From Amborella trichopoda (lineage: Eukaryota > Streptophyta > Magnoliopsida > Amborellales > Amborellaceae), in contig NW_006497735.1 of NCBI RefSeq assembly GCF_000471905.2, forward strand, positions 2,267,693-2,331,692: 64,000 nt of DNA, written 5' to 3'. Each line of letters begins with the position of its first letter. Within the stretch, counting starts at the first letter, position 1. The notes under the pieces were generated by a model that was given only the letters and a program-made list of their open reading frames with translations, did not search any database and was not told the DNA's origin. Made by a program: the position numbers and the translations under genes. Shown piece after piece: positions 23,621 to 35,010 of this stretch.

Positions 23621-24110
23621 CTCTTAAAGGAGTGTGTCCTATCCAGAGGTCTGACCAAAAGCGTACTCTTGTACCTTCTCTAGAATGAAATCGGATGGAT
23701 TGTTTGAACAGTGAGAGGGAGGAGGCGAAGGACTTCCACGATCCTGAGTCCCTACTCGGGGATTTCCTCTAAAGCACCCAAGTTTCTTTCCAAATCCTGT
23801 ATTTGCTGTGTATGACCTGAACCCAGAGGGAGTTAGTCTGGGTGGCTAAGCGCCACCACCATTTCCCTAGTAAGGTTAGGTTGTATTTTCTTAGGTCCCT
23901 AATCCCTAGCCCTCCCTGGAGTTTGGGTAGTGGGACCTTGTCCCAAGAGATGAGGTGGCATTTGGTTTTCTCGACCTATCTTGACTTCCTCATTAGTTGG
24001 TCTAGACAGTTGGCCACTGAGGCTAGCATGTAGAAGATAGACATTAGGTACACCAGAGCATTTGCCAATGTTGCTTTAACTAGTGTAGTGTGGCCTGCCA
24101 GAGAGAGGTA

Positions 24111-25140
24111 TCACACTTTCGAACCTGTTAAACGCTTGTCAAATTTGTCTATGACTTGGGACCACTGTCTCTTTTTAGGTTTTCCTAGTCCCAAGGGTAG
24201 ACCCAGGTAGGTGGTTGGAAAGTCCTCCACATAGCATTCCCAATTTGGAATTAGTGCCCTAGTTTCGTCGTTTGTGAGTGCCCTAGTTTCGGCGTTTGTG
24301 AGTGCCACCCCCATCATCTTTGATTTATCCATATTGACTTTGAAGCTTGTAGTTGCCACAAAGCATTTGAGAAAAGGCCGTAGATTTTCAATTTCTTCTG
24401 GAGAAGCGTCTAAGAACACCAAGGTGTCATCTGTGTATTGCAGATGAGACTATTGGGCCTTGAGGACTACAATTGAAGCTAGTGAGGAGACCTTCCTGGT
24501 ACATACGAGCGATTGAGCGACCAAAGACTTCTCTGTGATGGCAAAGACTTCTTTGTGATGGCAAAGAGAAAAGGGGGAGTGGGGATGAGAACCGCAGCCT
24601 CTCATCCACTTTCTCCAGAGGTTCCCGAATCCCATTCTTGCCATTGCCTCGTCCAGCAATGACCAGTCTACGTGGTCATACGCTTTTTCCCAATCAATTT
24701 TGAAAATAAGACCAGGCTGCTTGGAAATGTGCTTAGAGTGTACGCGCTCGTGTGCCACTAAAGCCCTATCTAGGATTTGCCTATCTTTGATAAAGGCTGA
24801 TTGAGACGACGATATGATTAGGGGAAGTAGTTGTTTTAGCCTTGAGGCCAAAACATTGGCTAGAATTTTGTAGGATGAGTTGAGCAGGCTAATTGGACGA
24901 AAGTCCTTTCATTTCTTTGCCCTTCGACCTTAGGAACTAAAGCAATGAAGGTGGCATTGATTGCTTCATGAAGGATTCCCCGTTGGAATAATTCCTCAAA
25001 CAAGCTTTTGAAGTCTGGTTGGAATGTTTCCCAAAAGATTTTGAAAGGGGCAATGGGGAATCCGTCTGGGCCCGATGCTTTGTCTTTGGCTAAGTTGTCA
25101 ATAGCCTTGGAAATTTCCTCTTCTGAGAAAGGGCGTTCTA
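24111..25140 (-). pseudogene. LINE reverse transcriptase
   Basis: Broken minus frames give, in order: FSEEEISKAIDNLAKDKASG and PDGFPIAPFK at about 25060-25140; SLLNSSYKILANVLASRLK at about 24850-24890; SQSAFIKDRQILDRALVAHE; GLIFKIDWEKAYDHVDW; then VFLDASPEEIENL and YLGLPLG near 24200-24420. These are classic non-LTR reverse transcriptase blocks. The YADD block at about 24430 is damaged by a frameshift. Confidence 0.85.
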
Positions 25141-25289
25141 GCCAGAATGCCTAGTGGTCCAGAAGGATTAAGAAATCGAGGTTGGTCATCCTTGGTCTGT
25201 GACCCAGAGGGGCAGTGTAGAGGGTCTTGAAAAATCCAAGGATGGTCGACTCAATTTTCACCGGCTGAACCAAATAGCACTTATCCACC

Positions 25290-26605
25290 TAGAGGGAAAA
25301 TATAACATTCGAACTTGAGCAAAAATGAGGCCAAAGTTGTGTAAGCAATTTCATCCTCCAAATTTTGCAAAAGTTGTGTATAAATAGTTTCATCAATTGC
25401 ATTAAGGATCAAAGTCAATATGTGAGTATATGAAAGACTTCCATCGCTTGTCCTTGCGCATGGGGTTGGATGAGGTGGAGGACCAACTCGGGTTTGCGGT
25501 ATATCTCGGGTTTGTGGCTTCAAATCCAAGATGAACACTCCTTGAACATACCTGCTTCGAGTAGAAATGGCATATTAGGCTGCATTGCAAGCCAAGGAGA
25601 GGCAAAGAAGGGGTACTAGTTGGAGGCCAAGAGTAGGTACGCCACAACCCAAAAGGGTGACACCTCCAAACCACGGGGTTGTTGGCCCTAGTAAGTTAAA
25701 CTTAAATTTTCTGGTAGTTTATCACTGGAAGAGTTTTTAGATTGGTTGAGCATGGTAGAAAGAAACTTTGAAGAGAAGGATTTGTCGTATTCAAAGAAAG
25801 TAAATTTAATTGCAATTAAGCTTCAAGGACTTGCGTCTGTTTGGTGGGATGAAGTTTAGGAAGCAAGATTGAGAAAGGGAAAAGATAAGATTTGAACTTG
25901 GGCAAAAATGAGGGCTAAGTTGTGTGAGCAATTTCTTCATCCAAAGATTGCACAAACCGTGTATAAACAGTTTCATCATTTGCATTAAGGATCGAAGTCA
26001 GTCCGTGAGTATATAAAAGACTTCTATTACTTGTCCTTGTGCACGGGGTTGGATGAGATGGAAGACCAACGAGTGGCAAGGTATATCTTGGGTTTGTGGC
26101 TTCAAATCCAAGATGCACCTGCCCCAACTAGAAATGGCATATCAGGCTGCATTGTGAGCTCAGGAGAGACAAATAAGGGGTACTAGTTGGAGGCCTAGAG
26201 TAGGTACGCCACAACCCAAAAGGGTAACGCCTCCAACCTGGGGAGTTGCTAGCCCAGTAAGGAAAGGACATCGGGTAATCGATTGGGGGCTGTACCACCA
26301 TACAACACTCGATTGAAAGCCCGAAAAACTGAGGTATCTGGTGTATGGTGTTTTCAATGTAATAAAATGGGTCATAGGGCAGTAGAGTGCCTATTGGCTG
26401 CTGCCCAACAGCATGCTAATCTAGATGAAGCCGAGGAAAGTAGTGAAAACGAAAAGGTGGCAGTTGCTGATTTTGGGGAGCCGTTGTATGATGAGGAGTT
26501 TGGTAAAGATGAACAAGGTGAGGAGGTGTCTGCAGACCAAGAAGACATGTTGCTGGTCCAAAGGGTTTTCTCTCTTCCTAAAGCCCCACAAGATGATAGT
26601 TAGTT
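25290..26605 (+). pseudogene. Gypsy gag, 3' part with internal duplication and zinc knuckle
   Basis: The Gag capsid part occurs twice: 25290-25690 and, with its upstream helix (WLSMVERNFEEKDL), 25735-26260. Both run to a basic region ending in a glycine-rich stretch. A CCHC knuckle follows at about 26343-26392 (CFQCNKMGHRAVEC), then an acidic tail up to 26603. Frames are interrupted. The doubled capsid segment is probably a tandem duplication within the element. Confidence 0.75.
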
Positions 26606-27000
26606 CAAATCAAATATATTTTGCACCCGATGTACTTGTGATGGGGAGTGTGCAACCTAATCATCAATAGTGCCAGTTGTGAGAACATGGTGTCAGAGGA
26701 GGCCGTAGACAAGTTGCAGCTAAAGAAGGTAAAGCACCCACAACCCTACAAGATTGCTTAGTTCAAAAGAGGAGTTGAGGTACCCATTAATTCCCATTGT
26801 CTTGTTATTTTTTTTTTTGAAATTTTTTATAAAGATGATGTGTGGTGTGATGTTGCTCCAATGGATGCATGCCATATATTGCTCGGTCTCCCATGACAAT
26901 GTCATCACAAGACATTCTATAATGGTGAGCGTAACACTAATACATTTTGGAAAGATGCATGAAAGATTGTTTCATTGCCGTTGTGAGAAGAAGTTTCACC
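26606..27000 (+). pseudogene. Gypsy aspartic protease remnant
   Basis: The frame reads INSASCENMVSEEAVDKL, then FKRGVEVPINSHCLV and, after a break, DVWCDVAPMDACHILLGR. This is the protease region of plant gypsy elements, which normally has IDSGSCEN. Here the catalytic Asp codon reads Asn. Confidence 0.7.
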
Positions 27001-27179
27001 TAAATCCATCAAGGAAGAGCGTGTGGCCTTGCTCAATTTATTGAAGCTAGTGAAGAAGTAGGCAAAGTTTTCATGGTGGTAAAAAAAAAAAAGTTCGGAC
27101 AATGTTCTATGGCGCCCAAAACCCTTAAGCGTCTAATAGATGAATTTGTTCACCTTATGCCGAAAGAATTACCAGAAGG

Positions 27180-28060
27180 ATTACTGCCAATAAGGAGTAT
27201 ATAGCACTGCATTGACCTTATTCTGGGATATAATGAGCCAAATTTACCAGCACATTAAATGAGTCCTAAGGAGCATGAGGAGTTACAACACTAAGTCAAT
27301 GAATTGCTGTCTAACGGATTGATTCGACCAAGTTTGAGCCGATGTGTTGTCTCGACACTGCTCACACCTAAGGAAGATGGGTCATGACGCATGTGTGTTG
27401 ATAGTCAAGCCATAAACAAGATTACTATTAAGTACATGTTTCCAAATCCGAGACTTGACAAATGTTAGACATATTGGCTAATTCTTCGGTGTTCTCGAAA
27501 ATAGATTTGAGAAGTGGGTATTATCAAATTCAAATTCGAGAAAGGGATGACTGAAAAACAATCTTTAAGAAAAACAAAGACTTGTATGAGTGGTTTGGCA
27601 TGCCAGAAGGATTGTCCAATGTACCTAGCACTTTCATGCACTTGAATACTCAAGTCTTTCAAGATTTCATTCGCAAGTTTGTAGTCGAGTATTTTGATGA
27701 TATCTTGATATATAATACTGACCCAGAGGCACACTTTAATCATTTGTGCCAAGAGCTTATTGTTTGAGGGCTGAGAAATTGTATGTTAACCTTAAGAAGT
27801 GCAATTTCATGATGAATTTGGTGTTCTTGGATTTTGTGGTTTCTTCGGATGGTGTTAAGGTATATCCCGAGAAGGTTTCTTCAGAGGCACACTTTAATCA
27901 TTTGTGCCAAGAGCTCACTATTTTGAGGGCTGAGAAATTGTATGTTAACCTTGAGACGTGCAGTTTCATGATGAACAGTTTGGTGTTCGTAGGTTTTGTG
28001 GTTTCTTCGGATGGTGTTAAGATGGATTACGAGAAGGCTAAGGCAATACTTGATTGACCA
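27180..28060 (+). pseudogene. Gypsy reverse transcriptase with a 158-bp tandem duplication
   Basis: Broken frames show LYEWFGMPEGLSNVPSTFM, then EYFDDILIYNTDPEAHFNHL (FDD catalytic block) at about 27690-27745. The following segment from CAGAGGCACACTTTAATC is doubled (27724-27881 and 27882-28040), so the reverse transcriptase thumb start appears twice. Stops occur throughout. Confidence 0.8.
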
Positions 28061-28690
28061 ATACCTGAAACAGTGACTGAAGTGCAAAGTTTCCATGGAC
28101 TTGTCACATCCTATAGGCGGTTCATTCGAAATTTCAGCACCATCATGGCACCAAGCACCGAGTGTTTAAAGGGTGAAGGCTATCAGTGGATTCCCATTGC
28201 TACAAAGGATTTTAAGGAGATTAAGGAGAGGATGATACCTGCACAAGTCCTTGCTTGCCTGACTTCAATAAGGCATTTGAGGTAGAGTGTGATGCCGCTC
28301 ATGTAGGAAATGGAGCTGTATTGAGTCAAGAGAAGAGACCTATGTATTTTTCAGAGAGAAACTCAATGACATGAAGCAATGATATTCGACTTATGACATT
28401 GAGTTCTAAGCTGTCATCCAAGCTCTTCACCATTAGAGACATTATTTGATTCATCGGGAGTTTGTTCTCTACACTTACCATGACGAACTCAAGCACAATA
28501 ATAGCCAAAAGAAGTTGAGTGCAAGACATGCTAAGTGGATGGCTTAGTTGCAAGAGTATACATTCACTATAAGTCACCAATCAGGAGAGCAAAACAAATT
28601 GGTTGATGCTCTTAGTCGGCAAGTTCATTTGGTGAAGACATTAGCAGTTGAAGTGGTGGGTTTAGAAGCAGTACGAGAAGCCTATTAAGA
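28061..28690 (+). pseudogene. Gypsy RNase H remnant
   Basis: Includes [20 protein letters not shown] (connection region), [20 protein letters not shown] (RNase H start with catalytic Asp) and, in shifted frames, NKLVDALSR-like words near 28600. Confidence 0.75.
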
Positions 28691-29890
28691 TTAACCATAC
28701 TTCAAGGACATAACAGAGAGGTGCCGAACAAGCAACAGTAACTCTTACTACCGATTGCTTTTATCCAACGGCTATTTGTTCTATGGTGTCCATATACGTG
28801 TCCCTAGTACCTCTTTGAGGGAGCAATTAATTGCTGATTTGCATTTTGGTCGTCTTGGTGGACATTTTGGAAGGGTTTAAACATTTTCCTAAATGAAGGA
28901 GAGGTATTTTTGGCCTTCTATGTAAAGAGATGTGTATAGATTTGTCGACCGGTGTATGAAATGTAAAGAGGCAAAGGGACATTTTCAAACCACAGGATCA
29001 TACACTCCATTGCCAGTTCCAAATAGGCTGGGTTGATTTATCAACGGATTTAATAGTGGGTTTGCCAAGGACAGCAAGAGGCCATGATTCAATTATGGTG
29101 GTAGTGGATAGGTTTTAAAAAATGGCACACCTTACCGTGTAGACAACCCAGTGATGCCACTATGGTAGCCAATCTCTTCTTCAAAGAGATTGTACGCTTG
29201 CATGGCTTTCCTAAAACCATCACATTCGACCGAGACACTAGGTTCCTGTGCCACTTTTGGAGAACTTTGAGGGGTAAAATGGAAAACAAATTGCAGTTTA
29301 CTAGTGCATACTACCCACAGACTGAGGTGGTTAATAGGAGTGTTAGGAATATGTTAAGAAGCTTGGTTGGAGAGAATTTGAAAGTATGGGACTTGGTATT
29401 ACCACAGGCTGAGTTTGCATATGATAATTCTCTAAATCAACTAACCAAGAAAGCTCCATTTAATGTGGTCTATGGAATATTACCTTTAAATTTTCATGAT
29501 CTAACATCTCTACCGATGCGTGAGCATGTTGATCGAGATGCTTCAAACATGGCTGACTATGTGAAGGAGTTACATGAAAAGGTTCGAAAGAAGTTGGAGA
29601 AAGTTACACTAAGTATCAAGATGCTGTGAATCGACACCAATGGCTACTGTTGTTCAAAATTGGAGAACTTACTATGGTGTATCGCAGGCTAGAGCGATTT
29701 CCTGTTGGTACCTATGGCAAGCTAAAAGCAAAGAAGATTAGCCCTTGTAAAGTCAAAAAGAAAATCAATGGCAATGCCTATGAAGTAGAGATGCCAAGAG
29801 GATAGAATATCTCCCCAGTCTTCAATGTGAAAGACCTATTCAAGTATCATGGTGATGGCAACTCGACGAAGGCAAGCCTTCTCCAACTCG
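28690..29890 (+). pseudogene. Gypsy integrase remnant
   Basis: The zinc-binding part is seen at about 28910-28990 ([20 protein letters not shown]). The catalytic core follows with stops, then the 155-residue open frame 29162-29629 containing LHGFPKTITFDRDTRF, FTSAYYPQTEVVNRS and QAEFAYDNSLN. The C-terminal segment near 29815-29860 reads NISPVFNVKDLFKYHG. The usual core glutamate region reads QTEVVNRS in place of QTDGQTERVN. Confidence 0.8.
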
Positions 29891-30327
29891 GGGAGAACGA
29901 TACAAATCGCATCTAGGAGTTTTTGGCTCCCAGGACGTGTTTGTCATTTTCAAGTTCTGTTTGGTTACCAAGACTAGATTGTCATTTTCATAGTCTTTTT
30001 TTTTAATCTCCAGGATGTATTTGTCATTGTATCTTTCTTTTCAGCCACAAGATGAGTTTGTCATTTTCTCTTTGTTAGTTGGTCATTTTGGGAGTTGCTA
30101 AGGTCTAGGGAATTTGGTGTAGACAATAGAGACAAGTTATTTATTATGTGAAAATTTTTATGAGTCCGAAAGTCAAAATTATGTAGTTTCAATGAATAGG
30201 AATTTAGCTTCATGCCCGGGAACTTGGGTGCAAGAAGGTTCCATGCAAGTATGGGAAATAAGTCATAACGGTAATCTAGTAAATTTCACACTTTGTTAGG
30301 GGCATTTTGATTATTTTCTAGTTCTAG

Positions 30328-31112
30328 CCATAGTTAGCAAGTGGGGGAATAATAAAATATCAACAGACCAAAACATCGGTAATAAATCATTTTTATTTCA
30401 AAAAGTCGGAGAAAAAATTGAGTAAAAAAATGGATCACCACAAACAAAAAGATAGGTTATGGAATTGTGAACATTTCAGATTTGTTTCAAAAAACATAGT
30501 GAAAAAATCAGGTATGTAAAGATGACACAATATAGGATTATGATTTACAGCTGTATAGATATATTAAAGCCATGCAACAATAATTTTATATCCTTACGTC
30601 ATGAAGTAATACTTGACAATTTTTTGTAGAAACTTTAAATAAATCCAGCAACAATGCTTGCTATGTTGTCACAACACAAAGCATATCGTAGATTTATTGG
30701 GAGCATAAAATGAAACGACAACAACAATACTAAACAAAAGAACTAATTAGAAAATAACAAGAACTGTGAACCGAGGTATGGGACTATTTTTCAAGAAAAA
30801 AAACAAAAAACACCCTCAATATAGGATTGTAGTTAATTAAAAGAACATGGAACGGCCCAAATATATAAAATGGTAGTCCATCCAAAATGCTATGCTGTAT
30901 ATGCCAATGAAATAAAAATTATAAAATAAAACATGTAATTAATCAACTTCTCTATGGATAAAAACACAAAATGCTTAAGCAAATTCGAATCTCGCGTTGA
31001 ATTCCCAGCTACGTAAGTCTTTAGTATCATTGAATCTTTCACTTGCTCTTTACAAATATGCTATGAATTAAAAGGGAAAAAAATAAAAAAAATATATATA
31101 TATATGTGTCTA

Positions 31113-31146
<34 letters not shown>

Positions 31147-31544
31147 NNNNNNNNNNNNNNNNNNNNTATATATATATATATATATATTCCATTGGGTTAC
31201 TCTTCTTCTAATTCTACATATTATTTTAAGATATACGATTGTTTTGGGAACTCAATGGTGAAAATGTTTTACGGAATTTTTTGTTATATCAAAATTTTTA
31301 ATTTACTCCCACTGTTAATGTATTTATCTTTAAACCAAAATTCAATAATATTAATTTAATGAAGAAACAAAGTTATAAAGGGCGAAATTTTCTAAAAAAA
31401 GATAAAATACGAATTTATATCGGTTCCATTAAAATACACGATTTTTTGAAGATCTTTTGAAAAACTCGGAGTTCTTAACAGATCTCAAAAAATCGAAGAT
31501 TTTTAAAAAAAATCGTGTTTTAAATATAAACTTGCTAACTATGG
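30328..31544. mobile_element. Non-autonomous TIR DNA transposon in gypsy LTR
   Basis: CCATAGTTAGCAAGT at 30328-30342 is a perfect inverse of ACTTGCTAACTATGG at 31530-31544. The 1.2-kb interior is AT-rich, non-coding, and includes a (TA)n tract with a 20-N gap. The flanks GTTCTAGC and GTTTCAGC could be a decayed 8-bp target duplication, which would suit hAT, but this is weak. Confidence 0.7.
31088..31188. repeat. (TA)n microsatellite with 20-N gap (31147-31166)
   Basis: Long TA dinucleotide tract on both sides of a 20-N gap; the assembly probably failed at the repeat. Confidence 0.9.
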
Positions 31545-31839
31545 TTTCAGCAAACTGGTTTATATGTATGGAACATAGCTGTAATTGCTAGTTACTTTTG
31601 TTGATAATTTGATAATGAAATCTTCTTCCTCCTCCTTGGTGTAGAGAGAGAATTGCCATCCTTGTGTACCGAGAATACATTGAGTCGGAAGGTCATCCTT
31701 GTGTATTACAAGTACCTTGAGTTTGGTAAGAGTTGTGGACCAAAAATACGTTTTCTCTTCATTCCCTTGATTGAGATCAAGGAAGCCAGGTTGTTGCACA
31801 ATTACCCTCAGATCTATACTTTTTAGTATCGGTTTTGCA

Positions 31840-32890
31840 CTAAGAAATGAGACAAGAATTTGAATCGGTGAATTATGAAACTGTAAGAGGAAGAATGGTT
31901 TCTAGATGTGTGGAGACCTATTAGAAACACAATTGACAAAGTGAAGAGAATTCAAGGAAATGCATGTCTAATAGAAAGGATCATCAAAGATATTTAAGAT
32001 GATTCTAGCTCTGACAAGAAATTTGTATGATATAAATCTTCCATGCCAAATACTTCACTGATCAATCTGAAGCTTCAACCTTGATAAATTTATCTTTCAT
32101 TATCTTGAGTATCAAATAAAAGTCAGAGCCAATACTTTTTTCTATTGGAATAGTCCGGTCTTGATTTGTAGAATCGTTTCCGCTTGTTAGGAAAAAAGAA
32201 ATGAATTAATGTCCTTCTGGGGAAATGTAGAATAATACACCTACCGAGACAAAAGCCAAAGGTTTGTCTCGTAGGTCAACACATCGAAGCGACATAAGAA
32301 CTCAGATTTACATATTGATGCACTGATTTACCATAATAATAAATAGAGCTTGTATTCATTTTTTTTTCCCTTTCCAACTCTAATGTTCATTGAATTCTTC
32401 CACCATATTGATTACACCATAAATTTCATCAAACCAAGAGATTTCACTTTGATATACTCCCCATCCATACCAAAGTGACTTACATAAAAAACACTCTTGC
32501 TTCTAATATGATAAGAATAATAAAACAGTGGAACAGGAAGAGTTTTGAATGTGAATGCCGCTATAGCTACTCTTTTGTTTGTTTTTTTTTTTCCTTTTTC
32601 TTTTTTTTTGACAAAGCCGCTATAGCAACTCATATTTTGTTGCCTACATTTTCTTTCACATTTCATCAGATGCATGCAAAATGTACTAGCCTAATGTAGA
32701 CGAATTCTAATTTTAAACTTCATCAAGTATTTATGAAAGGAAAAAGCTAGGGAATTTAGGCAAATAATAAAAGATGTTTTAATGGTTGCATGCAGGCAGT
32801 GCAATCACAAGACTACCAAACTGCATATGAGAATATTTAAACCCATGGGAACACCAGAACATGACAATGAAAAATTATAAGAAGTCAAAA
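31840..32890. other. Intronic DNA of SCPL gene B, no gene seen
   Basis: Nothing recognisable beyond poly-pyrimidine tracts (for example 32580-32610). Confidence 0.4.
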
Positions 32891-32894
32891 ATAC

Positions 32895-32963
32895 CGGTTG
32901 TGCATGCATATCCCTCCTTCCTGACTCCGAGTTAAAAAGCATGCTAGGCCGGCGATTGTAATC
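32895..32963 (-). pseudogene. Possible decayed SCPL gene B exon
   Basis: Between acceptor tgcag|GATTAC and donor CCG|GTATTT, the 69-nt segment ends RRDMHAQP. This resembles the family's VRxAIHAQP block, which falls at this point of the protein. Its phase does not fit the following exon at 20294, so it is either frameshifted or a chance match. Confidence 0.35.
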
Positions 32964-32969
32964 CTGCAA

Positions 32970-34130
32970 CCAAAGCATTATGATAAGGAATTCACAGTTT
33001 TACACATGATATGTAGTGAAATAATATGAAGAATCAGAGCAGAACTAGACATCCTAAATTAGTTCAGGTATACATGACAACTAACAGGAAAGGGAATGAA
33101 AGGTTAACATATAAAAAAGCTACTTACTGATTCCAAGTTACATTCAAAGCCAATGTTGAAGAAAAGGATATAATTACCTATCCTTTGAGGGGGGAGCCAT
33201 TACCATCAATTAGCGGTATTGGTCGATAAATCAGGAAAATTAGGCGTAGAGTTTTTATTTTCTGAGAATTCTTCAATATCTCTTAGAAATAATGGATTCA
33301 TATTTAATACATCAATATATTATAAAAGTAGATAAATTTAAAACAAGCACAACTTTAGTCTATATGACCTGATATTCACCAAATACCCCATGATGGTCAT
33401 CGTATCATGATTGGCTGGACCTCACAACAATATGTATCTGATATGATCACAATTTCTTGAATCTTGACTAAAATCATTCTCCCAAAAAATATACAAGCAA
33501 TCACACAACAATAGATACTATCAGGAGGATGTTGCCTTTCTGGGAGGCGACGACGCCCATGTGCATGTTCAGCAACTGCACCACCACAATCAGTTTCATA
33601 CACCATTTCCCCATATGTAGAGTTCCTCTGAGTTATTTTGTTGTTGAGGTTTGTAGTGGTGGTGATGCCCATCACAAAGTGGCAGGGGAGACAAAGGACG
33701 TGGTATCTATTGATCGCGCCTGCAGTCTGCACTTTCAGTGTGGGAATAATGACTGCTTAGAACATAATAACAGAATGGATGACCTCACAAAGTAAAGTAG
33801 AAAAACCAGCTTACTTTCATATAATCTTCCATGTTCTTTTCCTATTGAGTAACCCTGACATAATAGAAAAAAAGAAAATGTATTATAACCAAATAAAGTA
33901 ACATGTGGAAGACTGCATTCATCCCAGCAATTCACAACCTTGTGAAAATATTACAACCTTGTACCCGATCAATGGTCATTGTTCCCAGATAATTGGCTAT
34001 TCTAGGCATCTCTGTTGACCAAATCTATTCTTTACATGATGATTTGTCACTTATTATACAAAGTCTTTGTGTTATCAGGAAAACACCACCAATTTCTTTG
34101 AAAAGCTTAGCAGAACCAAATGAACGGCTG
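32970..34130. other. Region expected to hold missing SCPL exons
   Basis: The family's GNGVTD...DGNALVPFAHG block should lie here. A faint match (LIDGNGSP) occurs on the minus strand near 33183-33215 without usable splice sites. The 111-residue minus frame at 33397-33732 has no recognised domain. Confidence 0.35.
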
Positions 34131-34135
34131 ATCAC

Positions 34136-34173
34136 CTTAAAGTTTATCATTGGTTTAGTTCCTGCCTCAAGTC
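34136..34173 (-). CDS. SCPL gene B exon (GLEAGTKPMINFK)
   Basis: A 38-nt exon between tgcag|GA and AAG|GTGATC. It completes the previous exon's split Gly codon and encodes GLEAGTKPMINFK; the family has G(I/L)xAGxKPxxNxKGY. Confidence 0.8.
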
Positions 34174-34373
34174 CTGCATAAAGACATGAAGTAAATATGT
34201 ATTAATCAAAAGTAGTGTTGTTCGTACCAAAGCATATATTCAATGTACAATGGGAAAGGTCAGAAAGATAAATGACAATGTATACTAAAGGGTACATAAA
34301 TTTTTAGAACATAAAAAAATACAATAAAATTATCAGATAATTGAAGAAAATAACATTGGAGAATCAATTCTAC

Positions 34374-34476
34374 CTTCATCTATTAGTAGTGAGACTACTG
34401 GTACAAGCATTCCACCTTATGAGCTTCCAATAACATAAAATGGATTCGGCAGGAATTCAGGATACTCAAGAAACCA
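34374..34476 (-). pseudogene. SCPL gene B exon with catalytic-Ser block and in-frame stop
   Basis: Encodes WFLEYPEFLPNPFYVIGSS, a TAA stop at 34417-34419, then GGMLVPVVSLLIDE. The family motif GDSYSG is replaced by G-S-S-stop-G-G. The catalytic Ser position can still be aligned, the preceding Asp is changed, and the Tyr codon has become a stop. The splice sites are intact (acag|TGG, GAAG|GTAGAA). The stop makes the gene a pseudogene unless it is an assembly error. Confidence 0.8.
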
Positions 34477-34548
34477 CTGTATCAGAACATCATCAGATAC
34501 AATTAATGTACAGCTCTTTGGGTTACTTATATATTAATACTTTCTGAC

Positions 34549-34671
34549 CTTTAAAATAAATTCATATATATCTGCATTGATCTCAGGGTCATCAACTATG
34601 TAGTCATCTGAGTTATCAGCATATGAGAATCCAGTCCCAGCGGGTGCATCAACATAAATCAAGTTGGACAC
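34549..34671 (-). CDS. SCPL gene B exon (VSNLIYVDAPAGTGFSY)
   Basis: Forty-one intact codons starting VSNLIYVDAPAGTGFSY, one of the most conserved blocks of plant serine carboxypeptidase-like proteins. Acceptor tag|GTG and donor AAG|GTCAGA are intact. It is phase 0 at both ends and joins 36537 upstream. Confidence 0.9.
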
Positions 34672-35010
34672 CTACAAAGTAAATTAAACTAAAAAGTTAA
34701 GTTTCAATCATAGATGCGACAGAGAGAGGCAATATCAGTATTGGAGAATGAAAGAACTAATCATGAACTACAATAAAATCTCCCTTAAGAACCATTAAAG
34801 AAAGGGTCACAAGAACAACAATCCAGTTAAATCATATTGGACACCAATGTAAATTAAACTAAAAAATAAGTTTCAACCGTACATGCAACAGAGAGAAAAG
34901 TTTCAAACCATACCTACAACAGAGAGAAAGGCAGAGAAAGTATTAATCATGAAATATGATAAAATTCCCTCAAGGAAAATTAAAGAAAGGGTCACAAGGA
35001 CAACAATCCA
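34664..35010. repeat. 173-bp direct duplication covering an exon boundary
   Basis: TTGGACACC, then GTAAATTAAACTAAAAA, AAGTTTCAA, GGGTCACAAG and ACAACAATCCA occur in the same order from 34664 and again from 34837. The second copy repeats the first nine bases of the exon but its acceptor AG reads TG. Confidence 0.65.

Larger units (their letters stand above)
22110..25290 (-). mobile_element. L1-type LINE with RNase H, 5'-truncated, nested in gypsy gag
   Basis: The minus strand reads reverse transcriptase, zf-RVT zinc-binding region, RNase H, then an A tract (seen as ten T's at about 22117 on the plus strand). The endonuclease is absent, as expected of 5' truncation. The insertion splits the gypsy Gag between a segment reading EARL and one reading REK, as shown by comparison with the second gag copy at 25740-26130, where these parts are contiguous. 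Frames are broken repeatedly. Confidence 0.85.
20878..31839 (+). mobile_element. Ty3/gypsy LTR retrotransposon with nested insertions
   Basis: Two long terminal repeats start with (T)GATGCAAATCGCATCTAG or its variant, at 20878 and 29898, and end at TTTTGCA (21558 and 31839). Between them, on the plus strand, lie a tRNA-Met primer site, Gag, protease, reverse transcriptase, RNase H and integrase, all broken. The domain order with integrase after RNase H is that of Ty3/gypsy. A LINE (22110-25290) interrupts gag and a TIR element (30328-31544) interrupts the 3' LTR. The element occupies an SCPL gene B intron in the opposite orientation to the gene. No clear target-site duplication was found. Confidence 0.85.
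29898..31839 (+). repeat. Gypsy 3' LTR, interrupted by a TIR element
   Basis: It matches the 5' LTR at 29898-30327 and 31545-31839. The break falls where the 5' LTR reads TTTTCTAATTCAAGATTAGT. Many substitutions separate the two LTRs, so the insertion is old. Confidence 0.85.

Noticed and set aside
33397-33732. 111-residue minus frame in the SCPL gap region
   Set aside because: Does not match SCPL blocks and has no recognisable domain or splice context.
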